64,000 nt of DNA from a bacterium (GCA_035691305.1 DASSJF010000082.1:1-64000); one strand, 5' to 3'; shown: positions 51,929 to 60,655, numbered from the stretch's first letter. Notes: generated by a model from the letters alone, not told the origin. Numbers and translations are program-made.

Positions 51929-52266
51929 CGGCGGAGTCGACGGTTGAGCGGACGGCTTCCTCGTACCGGGCCCGAAGCACTTGGATAGCCATGACGAATA
52001 GGGTTTGGTGCTGGGGGACTGGCGTCGCGATGGTTCGCGTTGGTGTGCTATGGTTTCTTGTCTACCATGTATGGACGAACCAGCAAAGTCTGACCACCTT
52101 GCCCCTCCTGTTGTTGCTATTTCCAGAGGCAATGCTTCTGCCAGGTTCGGTCGTGTGGACCACGCATCTTGCCATGCTGTTCAGTGCGGTTTTAGTGGCG
52201 GGCAGTTTCTTGTGGGTGCTCATATTGTCTTTCGTCACGCGACGAATCGGCCGCAGCCCCATGTAG
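51925..52266 (+). CDS. Small polytopic membrane protein, low GC
   Basis: A 113-residue frame starting at GTG 51925, overlapping the oxidoreductase stop, or more probably at ATG 51991 (91 residues). Three hydrophobic segments are visible: VGVLWFLVYHVW, TLPLLLLLFPEAMLL and LAMLFSAVLVAGSFLWVLIL, with a basic tail RRIGRSPM. I recognise no family. Base composition is about 52% GC, far below the flanking 65-70%, which marks the segment as acquired. Confidence 0.5.
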   Translation: MTAESTVERTASSYRARSTWIAMTNRVWCWGTGVAMVRVGVLWFLVYHVWTNQQSLTTLPLLLLLFPEAMLLPGSVVWTTHLAMLFSAVLVAGSFLWVLILSFVTRRIGRSPM

Positions 52267-52308
52267 TGTGCGAGATTCTACCTTTCTTGGCGCTACACGG
52301 TCGCGCTG

Positions 52309-52584
52309 GTGCCCGCCAAAGGGCCGACGATGGGCAGTGGTGTTCTGGTGTCACGTGGCACGGATTTGTTCGTCGCGACGGCGCATCACGTCACTGAGGT
52401 CCCCGATCCCGACGATCTCCACTGTATTCCCAAGCCGCCCCGGCCGATCAACATGAAAGGAGGCCGATTCAGCGTAATCGAAACGGATCGAAAATCCGTG
52501 AACCACAACGAAAACCTTTCGGCCTCCGCACGGCCCGGGAAGATGCATCTCTTCAACCCGGAGACGCACGCGGCCATTTTGTAG
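52309..52584 (+). pseudogene. Trypsin-like protease fragment fused to the duplicated ATPase 3' end
   Basis: A 91-codon frame. The first 25 residues, with MGSGVLVSRGTDLFVATAHH then V, match the start of trypsin-like peptidases, where the His of TA-x-H is catalytic; the Asp and Ser parts are missing. After a low-complexity link the frame ends GKMHLFNPETHAAIL, the C-terminus of the ABC ATPase, because it runs in frame into the right att-like repeat. It is a chance fusion made by the integration event, not a functional enzyme. Confidence 0.6.
52540..52574 (+). repeat. Right copy of the att-like direct repeat
   Basis: Identical over 35 bp to 49590-49624. It probably keeps the original chromosomal end of the ATPase gene, with a TAG stop instead of TGA and the native downstream region. 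A perfect 7-bp hairpin (ACTACCC/GGGTAGT, 52615-52632) 41 bp further on may be the native terminator. Confidence 0.9.
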
Positions 52585-52709
52585 GGGCCGGCGAAGGTCG
52601 AAGGCGATTCCAAAACTACCCGCCTGGGTAGTGTGACTCCGCGGCCGTCCCGGGTATCGTGTGGGTACGAGGTGACGGCATCCCGATAGACGGGGAAGGG
52701 GTACCGACG

Positions 52710-52913
52710 ATGCAAACGTTTACGTTGATTCGGACGTGGGTGGCGGCCAGAGGGCAACACGTCGGCGAGCGCGGCCAGGCTACCGTCGAGTACGCACTGA
52801 TCATTATGGGCCTGGCGCTCTTCTTGGTCGTAGCAGCTTTTGCCCTGCAACCCGTGCTTGCCAACCCGGTCGCCCGGATCAGTACATGGATCGGCGCACA
52901 GAACGCACCGTAA
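52710..52913 (+). CDS. Flp/Fap-type pilin
   Basis: A 67-residue prepilin. A basic leader ends in GERG, followed by QATVEYALIIMGLALFLVVA: cleavage after Gly puts the conserved Glu at position 5 of the mature protein (QATVE-Y), the Flp signature. The rest is a single helix plus a short tail. Flp pilins build thin bundle-forming fibres or type II-like pseudopili. ATG 52710 is chosen because GGGGAAGGGG lies upstream. A PilB/GspE-type ATPase gene lies 1.3 kb downstream; a processing peptidase is not visible. Confidence 0.8.
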   Translation: MQTFTLIRTWVAARGQHVGERGQATVEYALIIMGLALFLVVAAFALQPVLANPVARISTWIGAQNAP

Positions 52914-52959
52914 CGGCCGCGCGGCGCCGCCTTATAACGACGTCTCCGCTCTAGCGGCC

Positions 52960-53535
52960 TCAACCGACTGACAGATCACGGACAAACCATTCCGCGGTCA
53001 CATCATACTTGTGTGCCACGAGCATCGACCGCTTCCGCATGTCTTTGCGTGCGCAGGTGATGGCCACTTGAACCGCGCCTCGGCGTTTGGCCTCACGGGC
53101 CATCGTATAGAGCAAGGCCATGCCGACGCTGTTCCATAGCGTAGGCGCACCAACGAAGAAATCATCGACGACGCAGGTGAGGCCCCCGGGGTCGTACACG
53201 GCCGGGGGTTGCTGAAGGGTCCCGATGATGACGCCGTTGACGTTGCTGTCCTGCACGTTGACCAGGACGATGGCGCGGTTATCGTGAAGCAGATTCTCCA
53301 TCGCGGGAACGAGTTTTCCGCGCGCATCCGTCGCCTCTCGCCAGAACCTTGAGTGATACTGTCGGTATTCGGTGCGTTTATTCTCGACAAGACTGGCGAT
53401 CTGCGGAATGTCAGTACGTACCGCCACACGCACATGGATCGGGGAGCCCTCGACGGCGGGCTGAGCCGATTCCAAATTCCCCGGAACGAGACGCTCGGCT
53501 GCCATCGTCGTGTGGCGCTCCTTTAGGTGGGCCAC
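52960..53535 (-). CDS. GNAT-like N-acetyltransferase
   Basis: A 191-residue protein with a GNAT-like fold from about residue 33 (HVRVAVRTDIPQIASLVENK). A central beta strand and the CoA-binding region follow: CVVDDFFVGAPTLWNSVGMA, then LLYTMAREAKRRGAVQVAI and the KRSMLVAHKYDVTAEWFVRD ending. The canonical Q/R-x-x-G-x-G/A loop is weak here (WNSVGMALL). The substrate is unknown. The first 32 residues are poorly conserved-looking, and an internal ATG at residue 11 is another possible start. It stands alone on the minus strand between pilin and secretion genes. Confidence 0.6.
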   Translation of the reverse strand: MAHLKERHTTMAAERLVPGNLESAQPAVEGSPIHVRVAVRTDIPQIASLVENKRTEYRQYHSRFWREATDARGKLVPAMENLLHDNRAIVLVNVQDSNVNGVIIGTLQQPPAVYDPGGLTCVVDDFFVGAPTLWNSVGMALLYTMAREAKRRGAVQVAITCARKDMRKRSMLVAHKYDVTAEWFVRDLSVG

Positions 53536-53865
53536 GCTCGGGCGGGCAAAGTCTCCTGTGGTTCTTGCCTCAACCCTAAGTCAAACGTAGCCGAATCTTT
53601 CGCGAATCTCACACGCCGTCATGCCCATTTACCTTCGGGTTTAGCCCCGCTGCCCGGCAACGCAGAGCGACGGACCTGCCTCCGAGGCCGATTCACGACC
53701 ACTCGAAGCGGGCCCCGTTGGCGCCCGGCCAATCTGTCTCGACGGGGGCCGCAGCGCAAGGCAGCCACTAATTTCGTGCGGTCGGTCTGCCGGGAATTGG
53801 ATCGGGGCATACGACATACGTGCCGTCGGTTGGCGTGAAGTATTGACGCCGGAGGTGTAAGCCAA
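53536..53865. other. 330-bp intergenic region without a supported gene
   Basis: Both strands have open frames but none looks like protein. It should hold the divergent promoters of the GNAT-like gene and the DUF6812 gene. The sequence GGAGG at 53854-53858 is the ribosome-binding site of the latter. I see no repeat or structured RNA that I can support. Confidence 0.5.
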
Positions 53866-54240
53866 ATGTCTTCGCCTAAGGTCGAAAAGAAGCTCGTCCC
53901 GGTCGTCATCTATACGTCGACCCACAAGATCGAGGGCCTCTACCACGCATACGACAACGGTGGACGCCTCCTTGACGACCTTAACGAGCAAGGGCGAGAC
54001 TTTGTCCCGCTGACCGAAGTCAGGATGTCGAAATTGTCCAGTCCCGACGGAGAGCGAATCGTCACGAAGTTCCTGGCGGTGAACCGGCTGTCGATTACGC
54101 TGTTCTTCCCCAACCCCAGGGTGGCGGCGACCGAAAGCGGTCCGGGCACTCTTCCGCCGCACGAAACTTCGGGTGCGGGTGCACATCTTATGCAATCGCC
54201 GTTCGTGCCCGATTTGGTGATCAGCACAAAAGATGAATGA
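53866..54240 (+). CDS. DUF6812-like protein
   Basis: A 124-residue soluble protein. KLVPVVIYTSTHKIEGLYHA, then RLLDDLNEQGRDFVPLTEVR, resembles the small DUF6812-type domain, a beta fold whose members read I-x-G-x-x-x-x-(x)-R-L-x-D-x-L-N. The family is of unknown function and often lies near type IV pilus and two-component genes. The gene overlaps the secretion ATPase by 8 bp and is therefore cotranslated with it, so a role in that apparatus is likely. The C-terminal 35 residues are probably disordered. Confidence 0.65.
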   Translation: MSSPKVEKKLVPVVIYTSTHKIEGLYHAYDNGGRLLDDLNEQGRDFVPLTEVRMSKLSSPDGERIVTKFLAVNRLSITLFFPNPRVAATESGPGTLPPHETSGAGAHLMQSPFVPDLVISTKDE

Positions 54241-56074
54241 CCCCAGCGCGGGTCCGATTTCCGCTCGTTCTGCGACGGCATTTGCCGCGGCCACAGCGAC
54301 GGAGGTGGATCGACGTGACCGCACGCTGACCGGGCGCAGGAAACGCGACGAATTTGACCGCTCCATGAAGGCGCTGCGTTCCTTGGCGCTATCCGACGGA
54401 ATCATGCAGCAGGCCCACCAAATTCTCCGGCAGACCGGTCCGCGCCTGACTCGTGCACTCGTGCAGACGGGCGTCCTGAACGAACGCCAGTACGCGAGAG
54501 CCGTCGCCCAGCGGTGGGGGTTGCCCTTCACGGAGCTAGCCGAGTCGCAGGTCGACCTCGAGGCCGCGCGCCTCCTTCCCGTTCATGTCGCGAAGCGGCA
54601 CGAGGTGATCCCGATCGCCCGTGCGCGGGACCGGCTCGTTGTTGCGATGTCTGACCCCACGAACGTGGTGGCCACCGACGATATCCGGCTCCTGACGGGG
54701 CTCGATATCGACATCGTGGTGGCGAGTGTCGAGGACATCGCCCGGGCCCAGAGTCGCTGCCACGGCATTGCCGCCGAGGTCGCGCGATTTCTCAAGACCG
54801 CGTCCCCAGGGTCCGATAAGGCCACCGTCGAGACTTCGCCGCCGGACGACGACGTGACCGTTGAGCGGCTGCGTTCGATGGTGGAGGACGCGCCGGTCGT
54901 CAGTCTCGTGAACCAAGTGGTTCAACAGGCCGTGCAGGCACGCGCGAGCGACATTCACCTTGAACCGGGCGGTCAGGAATTGACGGTGCGCTTCCGTATC
55001 GATGGGCTGCTCCGGGACATCATGACGGCCCCGAAGGCGCTGCAGCCCGCGCTGGCCTCTCGCGTGAAAATCCTGGCCAATCTGGACATCGCTGAACGGC
55101 GCGTCCCGCAGGACGGCCAGATTCACATGCGCGTCGACGGGAAAGGCTACGATTTCCGCGTCAGTACGTTGCCGACCGTCTTCGGTGAAAGCGTCGTCAT
55201 CCGGGTGCTCGAACAATCGGGCACGGCCGTCTCGTTGCGGCAAATCGGCTTCTCCGGTGACATGGCGGCGAGTTGGGATGATCTGATAGCCACGCCGCAC
55301 GGGATGATCGTGGTCACCGGGCCGACCGGCTGCGGCAAGACGACGACGTTGTACGCGTCGTTGGCGCAAATCAACACACGCGAACGGAATATCGTGAGCA
55401 TCGAGGACCCTGTCGAATATCGCATGCCGGGCATTAAGCAGGTGCAGGTCAACCCCAGAGCGGGACTCACGTTTGCCTCGGGCCTACGGAGCATTCTCCG
55501 ACAGGACCCCGACGTGGTGCTGATCGGAGAGATACGGGACCGTGAGACGGCGCAGATCGCGATGCAGGCGGCGATGACCGGCCACCTGGTCCTGACGACC
55601 CTGCATACGAACGACGCCCCCAGCGTGCCGCTCCGCCTTGCAGACATCGGGGTCGAGCCGTTCCTGGTCACGGCATCGCTCGTCGGTGTGCTGGCCCAGC
55701 GGCTCGTTCGGGTGATCTGTCCGGCGTGTAAGGAGGCGTATTCACCGCCGGTTGAAGCCCTGCGTCGATTGCGCCTCGACCCGAGTCAACACAAGACGTT
55801 GCGCCTCTACCGAGGCCGCGGGTGCGAAGAGTGCAGCGGCACGGGGTACCGGGGACGGCTCGGCGTGTTCGAATTGCTGGAGATGAACGACCGGCTTCGC
55901 ACACTTGTGGTGGACAGGGCGTCGGCCAGCCAGGTGCGGGCGGCCGCGCAAGAGTACGGCATGCGGCCGATGTGGCACGACGGGATGCAGAAGGCCCTGC
56001 AGGGTGTCACGACGGTCGAGGAACTGCTGCGCGTCGTGTTCGCGTCCGACTCAGACGGAGAGCCTTTGGTCTGA
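54233..56074 (+). CDS. PilB/GspE-family secretion ATPase
   Basis: A 613-residue assembly ATPase. The N-terminal MshEN/T2SSE_N domain (residues 60-160) has LVQTGVLNERQYARAVAQRW and IPIARARDRLVVAMSDPTN. The motor has Walker A GPTGCGKTTTLYASL near residue 365, an Asp box, and VLIGEIRDRETAQIA near residue 430. A four-Cys zinc site is CPACKEAY...CEECSGTGYRG near 495-545. It should power pilus or pseudopilus extension. Unusually for a locus with an Flp pilin, this is the PilB/GspE rather than TadA branch. PilC, PilT and secretin genes are not in the window. Confidence 0.93.
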   Translation: MNDPSAGPISARSATAFAAATATEVDRRDRTLTGRRKRDEFDRSMKALRSLALSDGIMQQAHQILRQTGPRLTRALVQTGVLNERQYARAVAQRWGLPFTELAESQVDLEAARLLPVHVAKRHEVIPIARARDRLVVAMSDPTNVVATDDIRLLTGLDIDIVVASVEDIARAQSRCHGIAAEVARFLKTASPGSDKATVETSPPDDDVTVERLRSMVEDAPVVSLVNQVVQQAVQARASDIHLEPGGQELTVRFRIDGLLRDIMTAPKALQPALASRVKILANLDIAERRVPQDGQIHMRVDGKGYDFRVSTLPTVFGESVVIRVLEQSGTAVSLRQIGFSGDMAASWDDLIATPHGMIVVTGPTGCGKTTTLYASLAQINTRERNIVSIEDPVEYRMPGIKQVQVNPRAGLTFASGLRSILRQDPDVVLIGEIRDRETAQIAMQAAMTGHLVLTTLHTNDAPSVPLRLADIGVEPFLVTASLVGVLAQRLVRVICPACKEAYSPPVEALRRLRLDPSQHKTLRLYRGRGCEECSGTGYRGRLGVFELLEMNDRLRTLVVDRASASQVRAAAQEYGMRPMWHDGMQKALQGVTTVEELLRVVFASDSDGEPLV

Positions 56075-56106
56075 CGGCCGCTCCGTGGGTCGCCTGCCCG
56101 GGGGCA

Positions 56107-56131
56107 GGGCGGTGCTCCGGGCACTCCGCCC
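56107..56131. terminator. Hairpin between convergent genes
   Basis: GGGCGG pairs with CCGCCC around an inner TGC/GCA stem and a short loop, between the ends of the ATPase gene and the GGDEF gene. It could serve either strand. There is no T-run, so the call is tentative. Confidence 0.35.
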
Positions 56132-56145
56132 GCGCGGATCCGGAG

Positions 56146-57186
56146 TCAGCGTACCAGCCCGAAGAACGCGAACCTGTTCTCGCGCTCGCCGGCGGCATCC
56201 GCCTGGTACATGGCGTGGTCGGCGCGCCGCAGCAGGTCGTCGGGCGCCTCCCCATCGGTGGGAAACAGCGAGATGCCGATCGTGATCGTGACGCCGAGCT
56301 CGCGCGCGGCGACGCGCATCGGCGCGCGGAACGCCGCGAGGAGCCGCTCGGCCGCGCGCGCCGCGTCCTCGGCCGTCCGCACGTCGGACAGCACCGCGCT
56401 GAACTCGTCGCCGCCCCATCGCGCGACGGTATCGCTCTCGCGGATGCGGGCCCGCAGGCGCGACGCGATTTCCACGAGCACGTCGTCGCCGGCGTGGTGG
56501 CCGAGCGTGTCGTTGATCTGCTTGAAGCCGTTCACGTCGATCAGGAACACGGCCACCCGGTGACCGTATCGCCGCGCCCGCGCCAGCGCCTGGCGAAGAC
56601 GGTCGGCGAATAAGACCCGGTTCGGGAGCCCCGTCAGCGCGTCGTGATAGGCCTTGTGCCGGAGCTCGGCGTTGAGCTCCCGCAGCGCCAGCTCGGCCCG
56701 TTTGCGCTCCGTGACGTCGCGCGCGATCGTCGAGGTCGCCGCGAGCGCGCCGGAGGCGTCGTAGATCGGCGAGATCGTCAGGGATACGTCGAGGGACCGG
56801 CCGTCCTTCCGCTGCCAGCGCGTCTCGTGCTGGACGATTCGCTCGCCTCGCGTGAGCCGCCCGAGGAGCCGGGAGGCGTCCTCCGGAGAGCCGGCCGCGA
56901 CCAGGGCGGTAAGCGGCCGGCCGATTGCTTCCGCGGCGGCAAAGCCGTACATCTCCTCCGCGGCCCGGTTCCAGGTGAGAACGACGCCGTCGAGGCTCTG
57001 CGTGAAGATGGCGTCGCTCGATGATTCGACGATCGCCGCGAGGTGGGCGAGCGAGGTGGTCTCTGGCTGCCTGCCGGTCACAGTCGTCGCGGCCGATCCC
57101 CGCGACGGCTGCCGTCTCCCCTTGGCGCCGCTCGCGGGCTGGTCTGTCGATTGCCTTATGCCCACCAAGACGCGGCGTCCGGACAC
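56146..57186 (-). CDS. PAS-GGDEF diguanylate cyclase
   Basis: A 346-residue signalling protein. A PAS domain (residues 48-160) includes ESSSDAIFTQSLDGVVLTWN and the PAC-type ending STIARDVTERKRAE. The GGDEF domain has YHDALTGLPNRVLFADRL, the active loop RWGGDEF, and an inhibitory I-site RESD five residues before it, so both catalysis and feedback control should work. It makes cyclic di-GMP. No membrane segment is present, so the PAS domain senses a cytosolic signal. It is adjacent to pilus-type genes, which c-di-GMP commonly controls. Confidence 0.95.
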   Translation of the reverse strand: MSGRRVLVGIRQSTDQPASGAKGRRQPSRGSAATTVTGRQPETTSLAHLAAIVESSSDAIFTQSLDGVVLTWNRAAEEMYGFAAAEAIGRPLTALVAAGSPEDASRLLGRLTRGERIVQHETRWQRKDGRSLDVSLTISPIYDASGALAATSTIARDVTERKRAELALRELNAELRHKAYHDALTGLPNRVLFADRLRQALARARRYGHRVAVFLIDVNGFKQINDTLGHHAGDDVLVEIASRLRARIRESDTVARWGGDEFSAVLSDVRTAEDAARAAERLLAAFRAPMRVAARELGVTITIGISLFPTDGEAPDDLLRRADHAMYQADAAGERENRFAFFGLVR

Positions 57187-57255
57187 CGTTTCTCTCTCGC
57201 GCGCGCCGGCGGGACCGTCCGTGCGGCGGCGCGTTCCTGACGGCCCCCTGAGAGG

Positions 57256-57696
57256 TTATTGCCCGTTCGGCGGGTTCCGCAGGCTCTCGAGTGCCGCCTC
57301 CACCGTTGGGAACACCGGGATCACGTCCTCGACGGCGACGACGCCGAGAATGCGGCGGATCGTCGGCGGGACCGCGGCCAGCGCGATGCGCCGGCCGGTT
57401 CGCGCGAACTTCGCGTGCGCGTTCAGGAGGGCGTTGATCCCGGTCGAGTCGATGTAGCGGAGTCCGCTCAGGTCGAGCACGACGTGCGCGCCGCCGTCCG
57501 AGGCCCGCTTGAGATAGCCGAGGAACGCGGGGCCGGCGGCCAAATCCAATTCACCCGAGACCGAGAGGATGGCGTTACCGTCGCGCGCGGCGAGCGCGCA
57601 GATCAGCATGTTCGCGGGCCGGTCGTTGAATCCGGCGCCGCCCGCGAGCGCGGGCCCGCCTCCGCCGGGCATTTCGCCCGGCTCGTCACCATTCAT
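57256..57696 (-). CDS. STAS-domain anti-sigma-factor antagonist
   Basis: A 146-residue protein with a disordered glycine-rich N-terminus (to about residue 35) and a STAS domain. NAILSVSGELDLAAGPAFLG leads to VVLDLSGLRYIDSTGINALL, where the Ser of DSTG is the usual phosphorylation site of SpoIIAA-type antagonists. It would bind an anti-sigma kinase in a partner-switching module, but no such kinase or sigma factor is in the window. ATG 57696 follows GGGAGGGG and is preferred to one at 57726. It lies 46 bp behind the slipin gene on the same strand. Confidence 0.9.
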   Translation of the reverse strand: MNGDEPGEMPGGGGPALAGGAGFNDRPANMLICALAARDGNAILSVSGELDLAAGPAFLGYLKRASDGGAHVVLDLSGLRYIDSTGINALLNAHAKFARTGRRIALAAVPPTIRRILGVVAVEDVIPVFPTVEAALESLRNPPNGQ

Positions 57697-57742
57697 ACCC
57701 CTCCCGCCGATTCCTTCACCGGCCAATGACCTAGCCGCTAAG

Positions 57743-58603
57743 TCATCGCCCGCCGCCGTCGCCCTTGGTCGGGGGCGCGACGAACGGCTGGAGGAAGCGC
57801 GCGAACTCCATCGGAAACACGAACTTCGTCGACGCGCTCGACCCGAGCGCCTTGAGAGCGTCGAGGTACTGCAGGCTCATCGTGTTTGTGTCCACGTCCT
57901 TCGCGACGCTGAAGATCTTGTCCAGGGCGAGCGAGAAGCCCTCGGCGCGCAGGATCGCCGCCTGCCGGTCGCCTTCGGCCTTGAGGATCGCCGCCTGCTT
58001 TTCGCCTTCTGCGATCGTGATCGCGGCCTGTTTCTTGCCGTCCGCCTCGGTGACGAGGGCCCGCCGGCTGCGCTCCGCGGACATCTGACGGGTCATCGCC
58101 TCCTGCACGTCCTTCGGCGGGGTGATCTCGCGGATCTCGACCGTCGTCACCTTGACGCCCCATCGCTCGGTGACCTCGTCGAGCTTCGTCCGCAGGATCT
58201 GGTTGATCTGATCGCGTTTGGCCAGCACGTCGTCGAGAATGATGTCGCCGATCACGGCGCGCAGGCCGGTCGTCGCGATGCCCTGCGCCGCGCCGGCGAA
58301 GTTGCCGACCTGGATGACGCTGAGCGACGGGTCGATGACCTTCCAGTAGATGAGGAAGTCGATCGAGATCGGCGCGTTGTCTTTCGTGATGCACGTCTGG
58401 GCCGGGATCTCGAGAAACACCTCGCGGAGATCCACCCACACCGCCTTGTCGACGATCGGGATCAGGAACACGACGCCGGGACCGTGCGGACCGATGCTGC
58501 GGCCGAGCCGAAAGACGACGAGACGCTGGTACTCGCGGACGACCTTGATGCCGTTCCACAGAATGATCGCGAGAATGATGAGAATGCCGAGCGCGATCCC
58601 CAT
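57743..58603 (-). CDS. SPFH/band-7 protein (slipin/QmcA type)
   Basis: A 286-residue membrane-anchored SPFH protein. An N-terminal helix (MGIALGILIILAIILWNGIK) is followed by the stomatin domain with VVREYQRLVVFRLGRSIGPH and DVLAKRDQINQILRTKLDEV. A coiled region carries three AEG-x-(K/R)-QAAI-x-K/R repeats around residues 200-235. It organises membrane microdomains or chaperones membrane proteases. The NfeD-type partner usual for this family is not adjacent. Its neighbours downstream are the STAS gene and upstream the exported DcrB-like protein. Confidence 0.93.
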   Translation of the reverse strand: MGIALGILIILAIILWNGIKVVREYQRLVVFRLGRSIGPHGPGVVFLIPIVDKAVWVDLREVFLEIPAQTCITKDNAPISIDFLIYWKVIDPSLSVIQVGNFAGAAQGIATTGLRAVIGDIILDDVLAKRDQINQILRTKLDEVTERWGVKVTTVEIREITPPKDVQEAMTRQMSAERSRRALVTEADGKKQAAITIAEGEKQAAILKAEGDRQAAILRAEGFSLALDKIFSVAKDVDTNTMSLQYLDALKALGSSASTKFVFPMEFARFLQPFVAPPTKGDGGGR

Positions 58604-58669
58604 AGGCGCACTCCCCCCAGGTCTTCTCGCCGCGACGGTTCGCGCCGCCGCCTTGCCGATCCTGTGGGG

Positions 58670-59227
58670 TTACTGCGGTCCTACCCGGAACGTCTCGATG
58701 ATCTGCGTCATGATCGGCATGTCCTGCATGATGCTGTCGTGGTCGTTGAGCGTGGTGGCGGTGACGACGTAACCGGTCTGTCCGTCCGTCAAAAAGACCT
58801 GCAACTGGTACAGGGTCACGCCGGTATTCGTCTCCCAGGTGAAGTAGCGGTAGTAGGCCGGGCGTCCGCCTACGCTGGCGCCCGATTCCTGCACGACGGT
58901 GTACTTGTGAAACGCGGTCTTCGCCAGCTGTTCGGCCGCCGCGGCGTAGGTCTGGGGCGGCATGGGATTTGGAAGAGGCTCCACCACCACGTTGACCGTC
59001 GGCCGGTGCCCCGCCTTCGCCGGGCCGGCGCCCAGCAGCGCGACCATGCCGTCGATCCTGGTGGCGACGTTCCAATCGACCGGGAAGCTCATCGCGAACC
59101 GTCCGTGGGGATCCGTCACCGACTGCGGCAGCGTGACCTGGGCGTGCACGGTTCGGGCGGTCAGCGCGGCGAGCGTGGCGCACAGCAGCGCCGCAAACCA
59201 GTAGGTTAGCTTGCTTCGCAGGTCCAT
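58670..59227 (-). CDS. Exported DcrB/DUF1795-like protein
   Basis: A 185-residue protein with a signal peptide (LTYWFAALLCATLAALTAR, cleavage near VHAQV). The mature domain begins VTDPHGRFAMSFPVDWNVAT, the opening typical of DcrB/PsbP-like (Mog1-fold) domains, which read D-P-x-x-x-x-F-x-x-P-x-x-W. It ends near QIIETFRVGPQ, also usual. Such proteins are periplasmic or surface lipoprotein-like ligands of unknown activity. It is 66 bp upstream of the slipin gene on the same strand and probably cotranscribed with it. Confidence 0.75.
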   Translation of the reverse strand: MDLRSKLTYWFAALLCATLAALTARTVHAQVTLPQSVTDPHGRFAMSFPVDWNVATRIDGMVALLGAGPAKAGHRPTVNVVVEPLPNPMPPQTYAAAAEQLAKTAFHKYTVVQESGASVGGRPAYYRYFTWETNTGVTLYQLQVFLTDGQTGYVVTATTLNDHDSIMQDMPIMTQIIETFRVGPQ

Positions 59228-59296
59228 GCCGGCCCCCAGACGTGGCGGATACCGGCTGTTATGCCCCCGCGCCGGCCGCTTTAGAAGGGCTCACGC

Positions 59297-60655
59297 TTAG
59301 GCTCTGATCGCGGAGAGGTCCATGCGCCGCTGGACGAAGTTGACGTAGACTTCGCCGCGCCGGAAGAAGGCATTGTCGAGTACCGCGAGGTGGAATGGAA
59401 TGGTCGTCCGGATCCCGCCGACCTCGAACTCGCGCAGCGCGCGCGTCATCCGCGCGATCGATTCGTCGCGGTCGCGACCCCAGGCGATGACCTTGGCGAC
59501 GAGCGAGTCGTAGTGCGGCGGGATCGTATAGCCGGCGAAGGCGTGGGTGTCCACCCGGATGCCGGGGCCGCCCGGCTGGATGAAGGCGGTGATCGGCCCG
59601 GGCGACGGCAGGAAGTCCCGGCCCGGATCCTCGGCGTTGATCCGGCATTCGATCGCGTGGCCGCGCGGCTCGATCTCGCGCGGGATCGTCATGCGCTCGC
59701 CCGCGGCGATGCGGATCTGCTCTTTGACGATGTCCACGTCGGTCACGGCCTCCGTGACCGGGTGCTCGACCTGCACGCGCGTGTTCATCTCCATGAAGTA
59801 GAAGTGCTCGCCCTGGTCGACGAGAAACTCGACGGTTCCGGCATTCGCGTAGCCGACCACCTCGGCCGCGCGCACGGCGGCCCGGGAGAGCGCGCGCCGG
59901 AGGCGCGGCGTGACGCCGGGCGACGGCGCCTCCTCGATCAATTTCTGGTGGCGCCGCTGTACGGAGCAGTCGCGCTCGCCGAGTGAGACGATCGTCCCGC
60001 GCCCGTCGGCGAGGATCTGCATCTCGACGTGCCGGGGCTCTTCGAGGTACTTCTCGACGTACAGCGCGCCGTCGCCGAACGCCGCTTCCGCCTCCGCGTG
60101 CGCGGCCGCGAGCGCGCGGGCCACGTCGTCCGCGCGGTGGACGACGCGCATGCCGCGGCCGCCGCCGCCGGCGGCCGCCTTGATGATCAGCGGGTAGCCG
60201 ATCGCCCGCGCGGTCGCCAGCGCGGCCGCCTCGTCCCGGATCGGGCCGAAGCTTCCCGGGACGACCGGCACGCCGGCCCGGCGCATGATCTCCTTGGCCT
60301 GCGACTTGTTGCCCATCTTCGCGATCGCCTCGGGCGAAGGGCCGATGAACGTGATCTTGCAGTCGCGGCAGATCTCCGCGAAGTGGGCGTTCTCCGCGAG
60401 GAAGCCGTAGCCGGGATGGATCGCGTCGACGTTCAGGAGCTCGGCGGTGCTCATGATGGCGGGGACGTTGAGGTAGCTCTCGCGGCTCGGTGCCGGGCCG
60501 ACGCAGAACGCCTCGTCGGCCATCTGCACGTGCAGCGAGGCGCGGTCCGCGTCGGAGTAGATCGCCACCGTCAGGATGCCGAGATCGTGGCACGCGCGGA
60601 TCACGCGCACGGCGATCTCCCCGCGATTGGCGACCAGCACCTTCTTGAAGAGCAT
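59297..60655 (-). CDS. accC: Biotin carboxylase subunit of acetyl-CoA carboxylase
   Basis: A 452-residue ATP-grasp biotin carboxylase. Its start, LFKKVLVANRGEIAVRVIRA, is followed by the glycine-rich ATP loop KAAAGGGGRGMRVV near residue 160. RDCSVQRRHQKLIEEAP and the active-site EMNTRVQVEHPVTE near residue 290 complete it. It carboxylates biotin on AccB using bicarbonate and ATP. It lies last in the order accD-accA-accB-accC, 9 bp after accB. The length is normal. Confidence 0.97.
   Translation of the reverse strand: MLFKKVLVANRGEIAVRVIRACHDLGILTVAIYSDADRASLHVQMADEAFCVGPAPSRESYLNVPAIMSTAELLNVDAIHPGYGFLAENAHFAEICRDCKITFIGPSPEAIAKMGNKSQAKEIMRRAGVPVVPGSFGPIRDEAAALATARAIGYPLIIKAAAGGGGRGMRVVHRADDVARALAAAHAEAEAAFGDGALYVEKYLEEPRHVEMQILADGRGTIVSLGERDCSVQRRHQKLIEEAPSPGVTPRLRRALSRAAVRAAEVVGYANAGTVEFLVDQGEHFYFMEMNTRVQVEHPVTEAVTDVDIVKEQIRIAAGERMTIPREIEPRGHAIECRINAEDPGRDFLPSPGPITAFIQPGGPGIRVDTHAFAGYTIPPHYDSLVAKVIAWGRDRDESIARMTRALREFEVGGIRTTIPFHLAVLDNAFFRRGEVYVNFVQRRMDLSAIRA

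Noticed and set aside
52585-52709. Possible cyclic-di-GMP riboswitch before the pilin gene
   Set aside because: A 7-bp hairpin is present, but the conserved GEMM core bases are absent.
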